A DNA stretch of 64,000 nt from Sclerurus mexicanus (GCA_013396755.1 VWZF01004021.1:1456975-1520974), one strand, 5' to 3'; counted from the stretch's first letter, positions 49,002-61,620 are shown. Notes: generated by a model not told the origin, from the sequence alone. A program made the numbers and translations.

Positions 49002-52000
49002 GAGCACAGATTAAAAATATTTTGACTTTGGATTGAGGAAAATCATATGTTTACTCGGGAAAGAACCAAATTGTTTTTGTTTTCTTCAGTGGCAAAATAC
49101 ATATGACTTAGACTGTCTAGAAACAAAGATTTTCATTTTCTAAGGAAACAACCTCCTTCCTTCTCAGAGATTCAATTTTCACCAACTCAGAAAAACTTGC
49201 CCTAAGATTAGACAAAATATTTTAGACTTTTAAAAACCTCTGTGCAATATTTTTTTAAATGTGACCAATCAAAAATAACAAAAAAATAAAAGCAGCATGA
49301 AAATGTTTCACCTAAAAAATGAAGAAACGAGGACTGTCATCTTTCCAAACCCTCATTAATTTATTTTTACTCCACCAGAGATCTTTGTTTGATAAAATGT
49401 TTGCTCTGAGAGATATCAGAGGACTTGGCTCCAAGGTAGGAGCTGCTCTGTGGGGAGGCAAAGGGTGCCCAGGCAGCTCCAGCCTGGTGCTGGTGTCTCC
49501 TGCATGGCCGGAGTGGTGACAAAAGCCACTCTAATCCTTGGACCTTTTCAGCCTGGTGTGCCCAGGAACTCAGGGATGGAAGGGATACGGGCACTGAGCA
49601 GGGCTGGGATGTGGCAGGCACGGAAGGAGAGGGTCTGGAATGACAGGGGACATTTTTGGGGCGGGGGAGCACAGGCAGCTTAAACCAGCTTTATCAGTGT
49701 GTTATAAACCCGCAATCAGCAGGGCTCAGGTTTGGCAATCGGTCAATACCGGCTCAAAAACAACCCGGAGGAAAAGAAACGTACCTGGGACCCACTTCTG
49801 ATGACCTTTGGAAGGAAGAAAAACAAGTTTAAAAGAAAACAAATGTTTCACAGGGGTATTTTAAACAGCTGCCTTTAACCGAGGGTGTGTGAGGACATTA
49901 TTCCTCTGTGTGTGGGAACCCTTTGTGTGCTCGGAGCTTGTGGTGACACGACGTGCTTGTGGCCCTTGGCCGCTGTGGACGCCCCACCTGCCTACACAGG
50001 GCACCTTTTGGATCCTGGGAGCTCCCTGATGGCTCCAACCCAGCCCAGCAGGGCCAGGGAAAGCTCCTCAGCCTTTCCCGGGACAACCCAGGGGCACACT
50101 CTACCAAAGGGACGGCTCTGGGGCTCCCCTGTTTGTTCCCTTCCCGAACAAACGCAGCCTGGAACTCGGGTTGAAACGCCAAGCGAGTGGCACAGCTGGA
50201 GGCTGCCATCCCATGGGAATGCCACGGTCTCACTGGCCATGGCACGAGGCAGCTCGGGAGCAGAGACTGATTTTCACCGCCTGGATTCCCGGGGCTGAAT
50301 GCCCCCCAAACCCCAGCCCCCCTTGGCTCCCCACCAGCAGGCATCTATTTCTTTCCCCCAGACTGGCTTGCAAGCAAAGACTCCAGAGTCTGAAAGCAAG
50401 CGCCGGATATGAAGCCCTGCCTGTGCCCAGACTCTCCCTAAAAACCTAAGGAGGAATATGTGGAACATTTGAAGGAGCTGCAATGGCCCAGCCACGGATG
50501 GCGTGTAGCAGCCCCACTGAGATATCTGGTTTCTGTTATGTGTTTCTTTTCCTTGCATTATCTGTATTAGAACTTATAAAAGGGATGATTTGGATCAGCT
50601 GTCCTGCTTTGTTGTTATTGCCATGTTCTGCTAAAATGATAACGAAGAGCTGGTCCCAAATCTTCCCCTCCCACAAAATATCCCAGCTATGTGAAATAAA
50701 AGATGCCATTTTATTACAGGGCTGAACAAAACTGTGCAAGAGGCAAAACGAAGGGGCCGTGAGGAGCAGGACTCCAGGGAAGTGGAGAAAACACATGGGT
50801 GGAGATGATGGTCACAGGGAATGCAAAAAGCAAAAGCTTGGAAATTATTTTAATGGCATTTTGCAACCACAGTCAGGAACCTCCTACCTGCCCCCCCCAC
50901 TGCATCGTGGGCCAGGACACTTGGATTTGGGAGGACAATTCCGAACTTCCATATGGTATTTCACACTAAAGCGTTTTTGGGAAAACTTATTATTTGCTCT
51001 ATGAATCTGAAAGCATCTGGTTAACCTGAATTTCCAGGCGCTGGGCAAAATTAATTCTTAAATGTCCCTAATTTCATGAAGTCGCGGAGAGTGGGATATT
51101 TTGGATTTGCTCACCCAAATGGGGGTTCCTGATCTTTCCTTGGTGAGCCTTGGCCATGTCACACCCAAATCAAAATCTTTGAGGTTTTTTTTTATTCCTT
51201 CCTCACTTTATTTCTTCTTTCCTCCGCTTGTGTTGTGCGGTTGGTACAAGAGCAGGTAGTCTGGGATTTACAGACTAAAAAAGGAGGCAGAGCTGAAGTG
51301 ATTTATTGTTAAAGGAACCGAGGTCAGATCCAGACCCACCACTCAGGAGGAACTGTTAATACTGTTCCTTTGCCCAAACCATCGAGCTAAAGCCCTCTCA
51401 GCTCTGCTAGTCCCACTCCAGCTCTGCTTTTACAAAGCACTTATCTCTGAATTGCAAACACCGTGACATTTCAGATGAAATCTCATTGAGCAGGTCTCCC
51501 TTTCAGAGGAAATATCAAGGAATTTAACAACTTAACACTTCCAGAGTGATAAAAAGCTATTTGTCTTTTACACAGAAACGGGCTGACAGCCAAATTCTGT
51601 AATTGAGAATATTTCCTTAAATATAGAACACTGAATGAACAGCGAGGGGGGATATTCATATTTTTATGAAAACAAACAGAAGCGACTGTTCTATTTATAT
51701 TATCCGTGCCTGGAGCATGGACACCCCGTCCCATTCCTGTCTTCAGGGGTGCTACAAACTGTGACGTAACTTGAAGAAAAAGATGGAATGTTTGGGCAAA
51801 AAGAACATACAGAAATTGATTTCTAGACAATCAAAGTAATATTTTATCCTCAGAAAAACTGCCAGGGTCAGAGCTTTGAGCAGCACTTAGAACTGAGGCT
51901 ACACCAAATTGCACTGGGGGGGAGACAGGGGTTCAGTGGGTATTATTTTAAGTGGCCTGACTAAAGAATATCCCCTTGCATGACTTAGCAACGGGTCATT

Positions 52001-53888
52001 AATTATTATTTAAAAATTCAGTAAAGCTTTTGTTTCTCCATCTTTTAGTTCTCAGCAAAAATGTACCTTATTATAGGCCTATTATGGACCTTCTGCAAAC
52101 AGAAGGCAATGCGTTTTCCACTTTAATCAGACATTTTCATTTGCATCTAACTTCCTCTTGAATGTTACTGACTTCAAAGGATTAAAATTCCTAATTCTGG
52201 TCCAACAAGAAAATATTTTTCCAGATGATCAGAATGAGGATAAAAACTTTCTCTTTTTGCCCTCCTCCCCTCCTTTTCTGCATATTTTAAGAAAGTCTTG
52301 CCCTGTAGATAATTTGGAAACACTTGTCACAATCTCGTTAGTGGAGCCAAGCGCTAAATGCCTCAATGGACTAAAAATCTAATAAAAAGCATGGTTTGTA
52401 ACTCTTAATTTTTGCAGCTGTTGGATAAAATCCACACATCTGTTTATGGTGAGTCTTTCTTTGCTGACAGCATCAATTTATTCTCTAAATGCCAGTGTTC
52501 CTGAGCAGCTGTAAACATACCCCTTCTGTCTCATTTGAGGAGAGGCAACACCAAATCTTCCATTAAAAAAACCTGGGAATTGTTCCTTTGCAGCCATGCT
52601 GCTTCCTACCTGCTGAACTGCTGGTCCAAAATGTCCTGGGTTCCTTGCTAGGCAGAGGAACGTGGCAAGGAGTTGGTGGGATTTGAAATGAAAACTGTTT
52701 GCAGATCAGCTGGGAATTGCTCTGCAAATTTGTCTTCAGCCGTCCACGGGCTCCCTGGATTACAAAGACAGAGGCAGAGAGGAGAAACCCTCCTTAATCC
52801 AAATGCAAAGCACAGGTGGAAACTATCCAATAAAATAGGGTTGGGGGGGATGGGTTGGAAAAGTCTGTTTCATCAAATTGCGATTGTTTCTGCATGAACA
52901 TGTTCGCTTCGAGAAAACACCTTTGCTAGGGAGTTTTTCCAAATGCAGGATGCAGCTTCCTGCCAAGGCTAGAAGAAGCAAGGACTGCCATTCCTTCTGG
53001 ACTGCAGCCCACTCAAACCACCTGCCAATCTCATTTCCCAGAGATAAGGGGACTTAGTTTTCAGAATATTCCTCTGCCCCTATTTTTCCCTTGTGCCAAC
53101 CAAAACCGGCATCCTCGGGCTGGAACCAAAGGTCAAGCCTCGAGTCCCATCAAGAAATGCAATTGCTTTGCGGCCATCCCAGTTTGGAGAGGTGCATGGA
53201 ACAACAGGGATTAAACTTCCATGCCAGATCATACGGTTCAAACTAAAGAAGGTTCAGTTCTCCTCCCTTCCCAACAAGAATGCCTCCCAGCAAAGTACCC
53301 TGTGTTGGAACTTTAGATCAAAACAGTTGCCTGCATGCTTGCAAAGAGAAAGGAGGCCAAAGGAGAAAACTCTTCAAGACACAGGTGGGAGCAGGGAAGG
53401 AGTGGAGTAAAAGTTACTGCTTAAAAATCCATTCCAGAGGATGGGAGCCAGAGGTGAGGGAGAACTTTCTGCAACGATGCTCGTGCATTGACTTGCCCCT
53501 TCAAACGTCCCAGGGCTGCCTTGCAGAGAAGCTGACCCATACCCAAAAGGCTGGTCATCCCTTCCCACCATCCAGGACCTGTGCTTTGAAGTCTCTGTGT
53601 GCAGGAGAGGCAGTTCTGTGGAGCGGCAGAAGCGAGGTGTGTGCTTCAGTGCCACAGCAGGGAGGGAGGGAAGCAGCAGCTGCTGCCTCAGGTCAGGCTG
53701 GCTCCTGGTTCTCCTGCACTTCACAGGGAAATAGGAGCACTTTGTTGGCTGTTCCAGGTGACAACAGGAAAAGGAGAGGCGGTGTTGGTCCTGCATGGGC
53801 AGAAGTGGTTGCTGTTGAGCTCACTGACTTTAACCATGGTCCAGGTCTACTCCTTGCACCCAGTGAAAAGTGTACATCATTGCCATGG
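49002..53888. other. Non-coding stretch, no gene recognised
   Basis: Frames on opposite strands overlap freely: 148 aa minus (49898-50344) against 137 aa plus (49885-50298), and 232 aa plus (53280-53978) against 140 aa minus (53374-53796). None shows a domain. The 49740-50290 part has moderately raised CpG. A perfect octamer (ATTTGCAT) lies at 52139-52146. Confidence 0.6.
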
Positions 53889-53935
53889 ATTTTTTCCCTT
53901 TTTTTTCCCTTTTCTTTTCTTTTTTTCTGCTTCTC
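53889..53935. repeat. Polypyrimidine tract
   Basis: About 46 bases of nearly pure T and C in CCCTTTTTTTT and CTTTT blocks. Possibly triplex-forming. It lies inside the 232 aa frame and gives it a Phe-rich end, which argues against that frame being coding. Confidence 0.75.
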
Positions 53936-54867
53936 ATTATTTTGGTCCTCAAGCCTGGTGAGAGAAGGTTTGCCCTAGATCAGATGCAACAGCGGCTGCA
54001 TCTGTTCTGCCCTTCAAATGCCACAGTGGTTTCCTGGACAATGCTTATAACTCAAATATAACATCAATTAAGAAACCAACAATGGATACTACCTCAGGAG
54101 AGGACAAATAACAATGATGTTCAGAGACCTGTTGGGATGAGCATTATCTGCATCTTATTTAGATTATTAAAAAACCCTGAAATGCTCCAAACTACTCCAC
54201 AGCTTCTTGTTTTGGCAGTAGAATTTTGGCCACGTCCAGTTCCCCCTCAGTATTTCCTTTTCCCACACACACAGGGTAGTGACTGAACACAGTAAAAGCA
54301 ACACCCCTCCCCAGCACTTACCAAAGAAAAGTTGTTTGGCGTCCAATGAAGTGGGGACAGCGGAGGCGCAGGCATGTCCCAGCCCAACCTGCCTTTCCAG
54401 GAATGCAGGCTTCCTGCAAAACTGCCCTCCCTGCCTCAGGGCAACACCTCCAGCACCTCTGCCGCTGCCCTGCTCCGTGGTTATTGTGTGCACAGATGAG
54501 TGGCACAGCCCCGTGTGCCGGGATGTTATTGCTGGATAAAGCAAATAAAACATTTGAGTCACCGCGAGAAAGCTTTCCCATCCCACTGCACGCCTGATCC
54601 CCAGGGTCACCCGCCTTTGCCTCCTCACCTCTGCATTGTATGATGTTATTCTAACCTCTTTCATCTTTGGCTTTTGGCAGTCTTTTCTGCTTTAAGTGTA
54701 TAGTTACCTTAAGTTGAGCAAGATGTTTCAGGCTACAATAACTGGCTGATGTTTTAAATGGAAATCTCCTAATAAGCGTTCAATTTACATGTACTAAGGC
54801 TCTCATTCAATCTGAAATACCAACCAGGTATAAAATAATAGTGACACTTGACATTTTCACAGAGATT
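53936..54867. other. Non-coding stretch, no gene recognised
   Basis: A 165 aa minus-strand frame (54167-54664) overlaps 86 and 83 aa plus-strand frames and has no known domain. From 54690 the sequence is AT-rich and unique up to the MIR/L2-like relic. Confidence 0.6.
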
Positions 54868-55052
54868 TACAACTTCAAAGGGCTCTACAATATAAACGAA
54901 CTCCCTCTGTACTTATGAGGTGGGTAAGCAAATACTATTAAGACCGAATGAATGAGGAGGGGCTGCAGAGCTTGCCCGAGGCCAGACAAGGAGCTGGTGT
55001 CAGGGCTGGGGTCCTGGCTCGCTCTCCTGCACCCAAACCACTAGGCAGCTTT
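54868..55052 (+). mobile_element. Ancient MIR/L2-like SINE or LINE tail relic
   Basis: The order of motifs follows the MIR and L2 tail: ACTTCAAAGGGCTCTACAAT (like AAGCGCTTTACAAA), TATGAGGTGGGTAAGCAAAT followed by ACTATTA (like TATGAGGTAGGTACTATTA), AATGAGGAGGGGCTGCAGAG, CTTGCCCGAGGCCAGACA (like CTTGCCCAAGGTCACACA), GGAGCTGGTGTCAGGGCTGG, and AACCACTAGGC at the end. Such elements were active before birds and mammals split, so copies in bird genomes are old and few. It is in the sense orientation, without any coding part. Some such relics have become conserved regulatory elements; nothing here shows that for this one. Confidence 0.75.
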
Positions 55053-56649
55053 AGCTCTGAGAGCTGAATAACCGGCACAGATGAGCCAGGCGGGTCTACA
55101 TCCCAAATGAGAAATTTAGACCCTGGAATTGGATGCTGTCATCTCATCAAACACCCCCAGCCTCGGGATCACCCTGGGCGTCGTGGTGCCGTGGTTCCTT
55201 ATTTCTGAGCTGCCCCTGCACCGGTGATGGAGCCTCAGCACCCAGACTGGGGACGGGTAGGATGATGCCATGGGGCAGATGTGCTTGTGCAGACCTGCGG
55301 GCAAATGATAAAGCTGGTAGGGAGTCTGTGGAGTGACTGCCTTTAGTAACAGCCTGTGCATCTCTCCGTGAGAGGTTTCAGCCTGTTTTCTCCTTTGCAA
55401 ACATGGGCCGGGTCCCTCTCTTGCAACACTCCTGTTTTGGGGAGGAGATGGGATGCCTTTTGAGCAGCGCCTGCCCCAGTAGCCCGAATTAGAAACCTGC
55501 ACGCTGCTTGGTGGCTGCAGCTATTGTTAACACAAATAAGCGGGTGGATGTCTCATTAATCACAGCCCATAAACCATTTTGACTAACCGAAAAAATATTT
55601 CCTCTGTCTTATTCATGTCATAGCTGCTCTGAGCCTTTTAGCCCATTTGTACGGGCTGGAGAATGAGTTGCTACCCGTTATACAGCATGTCCTGCCCTTC
55701 CCCTGCTTTGTAAACACGAGCAGCTCCATTCCATGATGTGTTTTGATGGGCTGCCAAGAGCCAGCTAATGTACTGTTTGCTGACAAGTATATGTTATTAA
55801 TCCAAAAGCACTGAGCTTGTGGGTTGGGACTTTATTTTTTTTTTTCCAAACGAAATATAAAAACTAAATTAAACAAGGGTGTGGATATTCCTCCAATGTA
55901 GCTACTGTTTCTTCCGTGATGCAGTTGCAAATGTGCAGCTCCTCTAATTTCAGGGCGTTATTTAAGGCGTTCTACTCGTTTATCACATTTATCGTCGTGC
56001 AGAATTCACAAAAGCTTAACCGGGTGTCCTCTTCTAGATGGTCCTTTCCCTCAATGAGTTAGAATTTTGAAATAAATGCAGAGGGATAAAGCTGTGGCAG
56101 AACTTCCTTTTACACATCGTGCTGCTTCACGAGGCTCTCTGGTGACAACAGGGTGGCAGCTGCTGAGAACCCCCAAAATCAACATCCATGTGACCCACCA
56201 GGGATTTCGCACGTCACCTAAAGGGTTTCTTGTGGTGTGTTTTTCGCAAGACTCCACCTTAAAGCCCCCATGGCTTTTTTGGGATGTGCTCTCACCACAG
56301 AGCCCAGGATGCTGTGCTACCTGGATGAATCCTTTTGCAGGGAGCAGCCCATTAACTCACTGAAGAGGGGCTTGCAGAACCGACCACAGCCAGGACAATC
56401 CCCATCCCACCTCCAGAAACGGCTCATGGGAAGGAATTGTGTGGAATATGAGTGGGAAGACGTGCTTTGAAAGCCTTCCCAAGCCTGGCACGTTGAGGTG
56501 TCTCCACACCAGCCAGGGGACCCCCCACAATGAGGAGCAGAGAGTGCCCCCAGGGCAGATCAATTTTAAGCTTGATGTAAAAAGATGACAACCATATCTG
56601 AGCAGAAAACAGAGGGGCTTTCATTTTCGTGTGCAGGGCACCATTTGCC
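55053..56649. other. Non-coding stretch, no gene recognised
   Basis: Unique sequence. Frames up to 128 aa (55116-55502, minus) and 95 aa (56076-56363, plus) have no domain. A T tract lies at about 55830-55845. Confidence 0.6.
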
Positions 56650-57010
56650 TTCCAAATTCAACTGACAGCTTTTGAGGCAGTTCTTTCAGGTGACAAATGG
56701 CAATAAAGCTCCTATTTACACTGGCTGTTGACTCGTCTTAGGTGGAATTATGTACAGAAATAAGTAAATAGCTTCCTATTCAATGTGATCCATATCCAGC
56801 TATGGGCCATAGTACAATGCAAAGCTCCTGCATGGACAAGACCCTTGTTTGTTGTGTGCTTTTCTAGGTCACTTAGCACTCTGCTTCTCAAATGTGCTTT
56901 TTAGGAGTGAGACTCCTGGTGTGGATGGTCCTTCCCTTGTACAGAGTAATTCACCCTTAAAAGCTAGCAAAGCTATGACTGCTTTTTAATTTGCATTGTA
57001 AACACATTAA
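56650..57010. promoter_or_regulatory. CpG-poor unique segment, possible conserved element
   Basis: A non-repetitive stretch with a single CpG, near 56733, and mixed sites: TGACAG (MEIS or TGIF type) near 56663, an E-box CAGGTG at 56688-56693, then AATAAA, TAAT and a GCTATGGG.CATAG stretch. Composition fits a conserved non-coding element, but this is inference only. Confidence 0.15.
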
Positions 57011-57756
57011 AGATGAGCTGAGCAAACCAGGACAACTTAGGATACCTTTTTACATACCTGAACACGAGGCTTGTGTGAGTTATTTTGTTAGTATCCATTT
57101 ATCTCACGAGTTTTGTGATTGTTGGGAGAAAGGTCTTGGAAAAAGGGTCTCGGGCTAATTGCATTTCAGATGCAATGGCTGAACCTTACATGTGCACAGT
57201 GTTTTTTCACAGCTCTGCGTTGTGTCAGTCAAAGTGGGAGAGGGTGACAGAGCCCACTCTTGTGTTAGGGCAGGGTTTCTCTGGACTCTTGGAAGCCATT
57301 TTTGGCACATCGAATTCAGTTGAAAAATGTGTAATTAAAAATCCCTTTAAAACTAAACAAAGCAAACTCCAAGAGGGATGGTCAACAACCTCGGGGGAAA
57401 AAACAGTGTTTAATGTCTTCTCTCTTAAAACGCCCAGAATTTAACATGAGTATTTTTACACTGGACTCCCCTCTGTGATGGTGCTTGAGAACAACTGATC
57501 TGCTCAAATTGCAAGGGAGATGTCAGGAGAATTAAAGGAACATGAAGGAAGCAAATTGATGACCATTGAGGGTATCTTAAGGTACAGAACATGCTTATGA
57601 GCATTTATTCCACTGGTTTTACGGCTCTGAAAGACATTTCAGTCAGTTGACTTTCCCATTGGATGAAGCCATCTTTCTCTTCTGAGTCTCGAGGGATTGT
57701 GGAAAAGCAGTGTCCTACCTTAGCTGGCAAACTATCCAGGGTATTTTGCACCCATG
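57011..57756. other. Non-coding stretch, no gene recognised
   Basis: A 119 aa plus-strand frame (57085-57444) has no recognisable family. No repeats are seen. Confidence 0.6.
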
Positions 57757-59760
57757 TCAAATCCTGGTTGGTTGGCCATTATGTCCAGAAGCTGCCAGAG
57801 ATGCAGTATTGTGGTTTACCATATACATAGATAAGCTTTTGTATCTTAGGCCAGAGGAATTTACCTTCCAACATTGACACGCACCTAAAATTGTAAAAAA
57901 AAAATAAATTGTGATACCCCATGACTTCAGTCCTCTTGTAAGAGATGGATTCATCAAGACAGTATGCAAATGGTGATGCCATGAATAAAATGATTCTGGA
58001 AGTTTCTCGGGACGCTCCTCGCCTACCAAATGATCTTTCAGTTCCCAGGATATTCAAACAAGCCAGTCTTCAACTGGTTTTTCTTTAATCAATGATAGAG
58101 ATCATGGCAAAGAGAAATTGCACCCAAGATGGCTAAAAAATGCAGTTTCTTACTTCTTGGCATTGGAAATTGAACAGTGTAGGGAACTGTGTCTGTTACA
58201 AAGGATTTAAAAATGTAACACAGTTTTCTTTCTCCATTAGATTCTTCCAAAAGTGACTGTGGTAACTCACCCCGTGTGTTCAAAGTCATTATTGAAGTCA
58301 TTATACCTGGGAAATTACTTTCCTCTCACCTCTTCTTCTCTTCTCTTACTAGTGTTTTTACTGAACTCTTCAATCCCTCCTTCAGAGCAATCCCAGTGGA
58401 AAACCATGTAATAATAGAAACAGCCATTCCTTTCACATCCATCTCCATTGGCTTCTTTCTCCGGTGTTTCTCTAGTAGATGCTTTGCAAAAATCACTGTC
58501 CAAAGGACAACGCAGGTATTGGTGTCACTCTCTGAGGCTTTTTGGGAGGCTCGAGATGCAGCTGCCAATGTGTAGCTGAGGTGCAGATGCAGCAGAGGAA
58601 TCCAGCTCTTCCGGCACTGTTCCGGGATTGTCCCACTTCATCCCTGCAAGAATCTTCCCCACCTCAGAAATTTGTGTCCCTCTGCAGAGAAGGTCACACC
58701 TACATGCCTGACACATCCATGAATGCACAAACATCTCTGCTGGAAGACAATAAACATTATCTCGTGTTGCTGGAGAGTCAAAGAGAAGTAGGGAAAGGTG
58801 TAGCAGCTCTCCAGAGTGCAAAGTGACCTACAGCCCCTCAGTGGGAGGCATGAAGTTATGTAGCTCATTAAACCTTAAAAAAGCAAGGAGAGAAGCTGCT
58901 TCCAATTATCAGGATGAAAATTAATGAAATAAAAACTACAGACAGGCTGCAGAATTATGCAATAAAAAGGGCTTTGCTGGCATTAACAAGGCGAAGTGTA
59001 ATATTTGTGTGGTTCTAGCTCAGCCTTTGCTTGAACACATGGTGATTCTGCACATAAAATGTATCCAAATTAATGAATTAAAAATCCTTGATAATCCCAT
59101 ACAATTTTCTCTTCACAGTTAAGGATTATTAGTTGGGAAATCTCCCCAGAAAGGAAGAATGAGGTTGTGATCTTCTGTCTGAGAAAATAACCTTTTTGTT
59201 AGTATCAAAGAGTCATGTGCTGGGATGACCGACCAGAGTCATGGACAAGCCCAACTTCTGTCTTGTTGTAGGGAATGAGGGTCCAACACAGCAGGAACTT
59301 CATATAACGGGGTCCAGAGGAGACCTGCAGTTTGGGGGTCATGGGACCAAAGCAAAGAGAGTGTGCATGAGAGGAGCTGCCTTTAGGTGCAGGTACACTC
59401 TTATTAAAAGGCTTCCCATCAGCCCACAAAGAATATATTCCACAATGTCAGTTCTGCCTTGGGATCCAAGCAGTGCTGCCATACCAGCCCACATCTAAAA
59501 TCCATGTAGGACATTCTGCTACGACCAGAGTTCACAGTCTTCAGCAGCTTACATGCAAAATTCACTAGAACAGTATGAGCTTGATGCAGAAAATGCTGCT
59601 TTTTCCTTGAAAAAGCCTTGGCTGCTCCTTCCTTTTCGCTTTCCTTCTCCCAACTCCTAAGGACTTTGTAGGCAGCTGAGTGAAAAAGTGTTCCTCTGCT
59701 TTTCAAACTCCAATAAATGCAGCCTTTGTCTGTGCTGTAGTGATGTCTGTCTGCCATGGG
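57757..59760 (-). other. Unexplained block tiled by short minus-strand frames
   Basis: Minus-strand frames nearly cover these two kilobases: 90 aa (57757-58029), 92 aa (57779-58057), 70 aa (58089-58301), 80 aa (58326-58568), 98 aa (58525-58821), 76 aa (58638-58868), 74 aa (59205-59429) and 112 aa (59419-59757). The composition is moderate, so the openness is not simply GC-driven. I recognise no reverse transcriptase, integrase, gag, envelope or cellular domain, no primer-binding site and no long terminal repeat pair. It could be a decayed retrotransposon or retrocopy on the minus strand, or chance. A perfect octamer lies at 57964-57971. Confidence 0.2.
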
Positions 59761-60455
59761 ATGGACATATGACCCAAAAAGGGTTCAACAAGGACTGAAG
59801 AGCCTGCTGGCCTGGAAGGCAAGGTGCAGTGAAAGCAGCACACCTGAGAATGTGTTAGTGACATTGCTGTTCCCTGAATGTCCCTTCAGAACCTCCAGAC
59901 GGGGGAGAATGCTGTAATCTAAACATTTATATTATTAAAAGAAAAAGGGAAATAAGTTGCTTAGACATAAACTATCCCCTACAAGACAGATTTATTGCAG
60001 CATGGAATGTTTTAATGAGAGGGTTCCACAACCATAGGACACATTTTGCATGAGAACATTTGACTTGTAAATAACACTTGGGGGAAATTTTCAACTCCAC
60101 GATATAACCGGGGATTTGGAAGGAATTTAAGGAAGAGGGATGCGTCAACTGGGTTTGCAGTGAAGTCGTGACATCAGGTTTATGCACGGGAGCTGTGCTG
60201 GGATCCTGTCCCAGGGCAGGGCAGAGGGGAGAGCCGAGTCTGACGGGCTCACAGAGCGATGTGTGTGGAGAGCAGCTCTCTCTTCTTCATGCAAAGCCCT
60301 TTCCAAGCCTGCTTCTGGTGCTAAGAGAGACGTCAGGAGCACAGTTTCTGAAATATTGTTTCACATCCTGCTGCCTCCAAGTTCCGTATTTCACTTCTAA
60401 ACTGTTTACCAGCAATTCTTGGCGTAGGGATCTGCTCCAGGATGCCTGAAGGAAG
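59761..60455. other. Non-coding stretch, no gene recognised
   Basis: Unique sequence with frames up to 93 aa, without recognised features. Confidence 0.6.
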
Positions 60456-60494
60456 CTGATCGATCAGTCCCGATTCAAAACTGATCGATCAGTC
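60456..60494. repeat. Two identical 14 bp copies holding a 12 bp palindrome
   Basis: CTGATCGATCAGTC occurs at 60456-60469 and again at 60481-60494, with a period of 25 bases. Its first 12 bases, CTGATCGATCAG, are a perfect palindrome, so each copy could bind a symmetric dimer. Outside the 14 bases the copies differ, which argues for either an older duplication or selection on the palindrome. Confidence 0.85.
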
Positions 60495-61379
60495 TCAGAC
60501 TGGGTGGCATCAAGTGACTCCAAAAAGGACAAACAGCAGGATTTTTCCTGTTTCATGTGGCTGTCAGCAGTGAGCTTAACATCCTCTGCCAGCAAACACC
60601 AAGTCTTGAGCTGGGTACGTTTTATTCAAGAACAATATCCTCAGTAGCGCTGTATTTGAAGGAAAATTGCAGTCCTCAGTTTTGATGTATTTAAATTAGG
60701 GGAGGGGGAAGCCAAGTGTCCTCTTGCCTGTGTTGATAGAATAATTTTAACAGTTTGGGGCAGAACAAGGAATATTGGAGTTTAACCTTGAATTTGTTGT
60801 GGTTTTCCACAAGAAAAGGTCATGTTCGAACAGTGTAAATGCCTCATCTTTCTAGGAAAAGCTGTTTTCATCTAATTCGTAACATGTTTGCAGTTCTTAT
60901 GTTGGTAATGAACTGCACAGATTTTGCTGTGTAAGTAATAAATTCACGGACTAAATTTTGCTAAAATAGCAGCCCCGGCCAAATCTGCAAGATCTTGGGA
61001 AAGTCATGAAAACCATCAATCTTGGCATTCAGCAGTTTACAAAGCACAACTTTGTTTTACATGAGTGCTGTTGTAATAATTTATAAATTTCATTTAGCAT
61101 TTCTTTTACTTAATAAGTGTATAATTCATACAGGACAGAAATTAAGTTGTACAGCACTTGGTTTCAATTTTGCAGTTCCTATTAGGGGATTTTAGTGTTC
61201 TCCTCCTATTGCTGCAGAGCTTTCCCTCTGCCATTGGGCCTTATCATCCATGTGTTGGCCAGCTTAGATGAAAAGCCACATTGCATGAGCTAAACCTTCA
61301 TACTAATGCCACCAAATGAATCAATTCCTACTTTCTGACTTCTGAACCTACCCTAAGGTGAAGGAAACAGGATCCACTG
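60495..61379. other. Non-coding stretch, no gene recognised
   Basis: AT-rich unique sequence with no frame of interest and no repeat family recognised. Confidence 0.6.
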
Positions 61380-61620
61380 AGGATCATCTTGCAATTAAAA
61401 CAATTCTCTATGAATCAGCATGACAATGCAGGTGCTAAGCAAGCATCTGTTCAATTAAGTTGGTTTAGCAATTTTGGGGCAAGTCTATTTTGCTTTTTTT
61501 TTTTCACATCATTAAGCTTACACTTAATGCTGGGAGCAAACAATAGCTCATTAGTGGATTAGGGGTAATTACCAACAGCAGTCATTATTCCTGAGGCTTA
61601 ATGGGCCAATTTGCTGCTGT
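61380..61620. promoter_or_regulatory. Homeodomain-site cluster with TAATTA palindrome, possible conserved element
   Basis: This CpG-free, AT-rich segment carries CAATTAAG at 61452-61459, CACTTAAT near 61521, several ATTA cores and a perfect 10 bp palindrome GGTAATTACC at 61564-61573. That palindrome is a typical paired homeodomain site. A T run lies near 61493-61504. The density of sites suggests a developmental enhancer but needs conservation or chromatin data. Confidence 0.25.

Noticed and set aside
53280..53978. 232 aa plus-strand frame
   Set aside because: It runs into a polypyrimidine tract giving a Phe-rich end and overlaps a 140 aa minus-strand frame.
58573..58840. TGTAG...CTACA ends on the minus strand, about 265 bases, like a solo long terminal repeat
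   Set aside because: No target-site duplication flanks it, no polyadenylation signal lies on that strand in the right place, and five-base terminal matches are common by chance.
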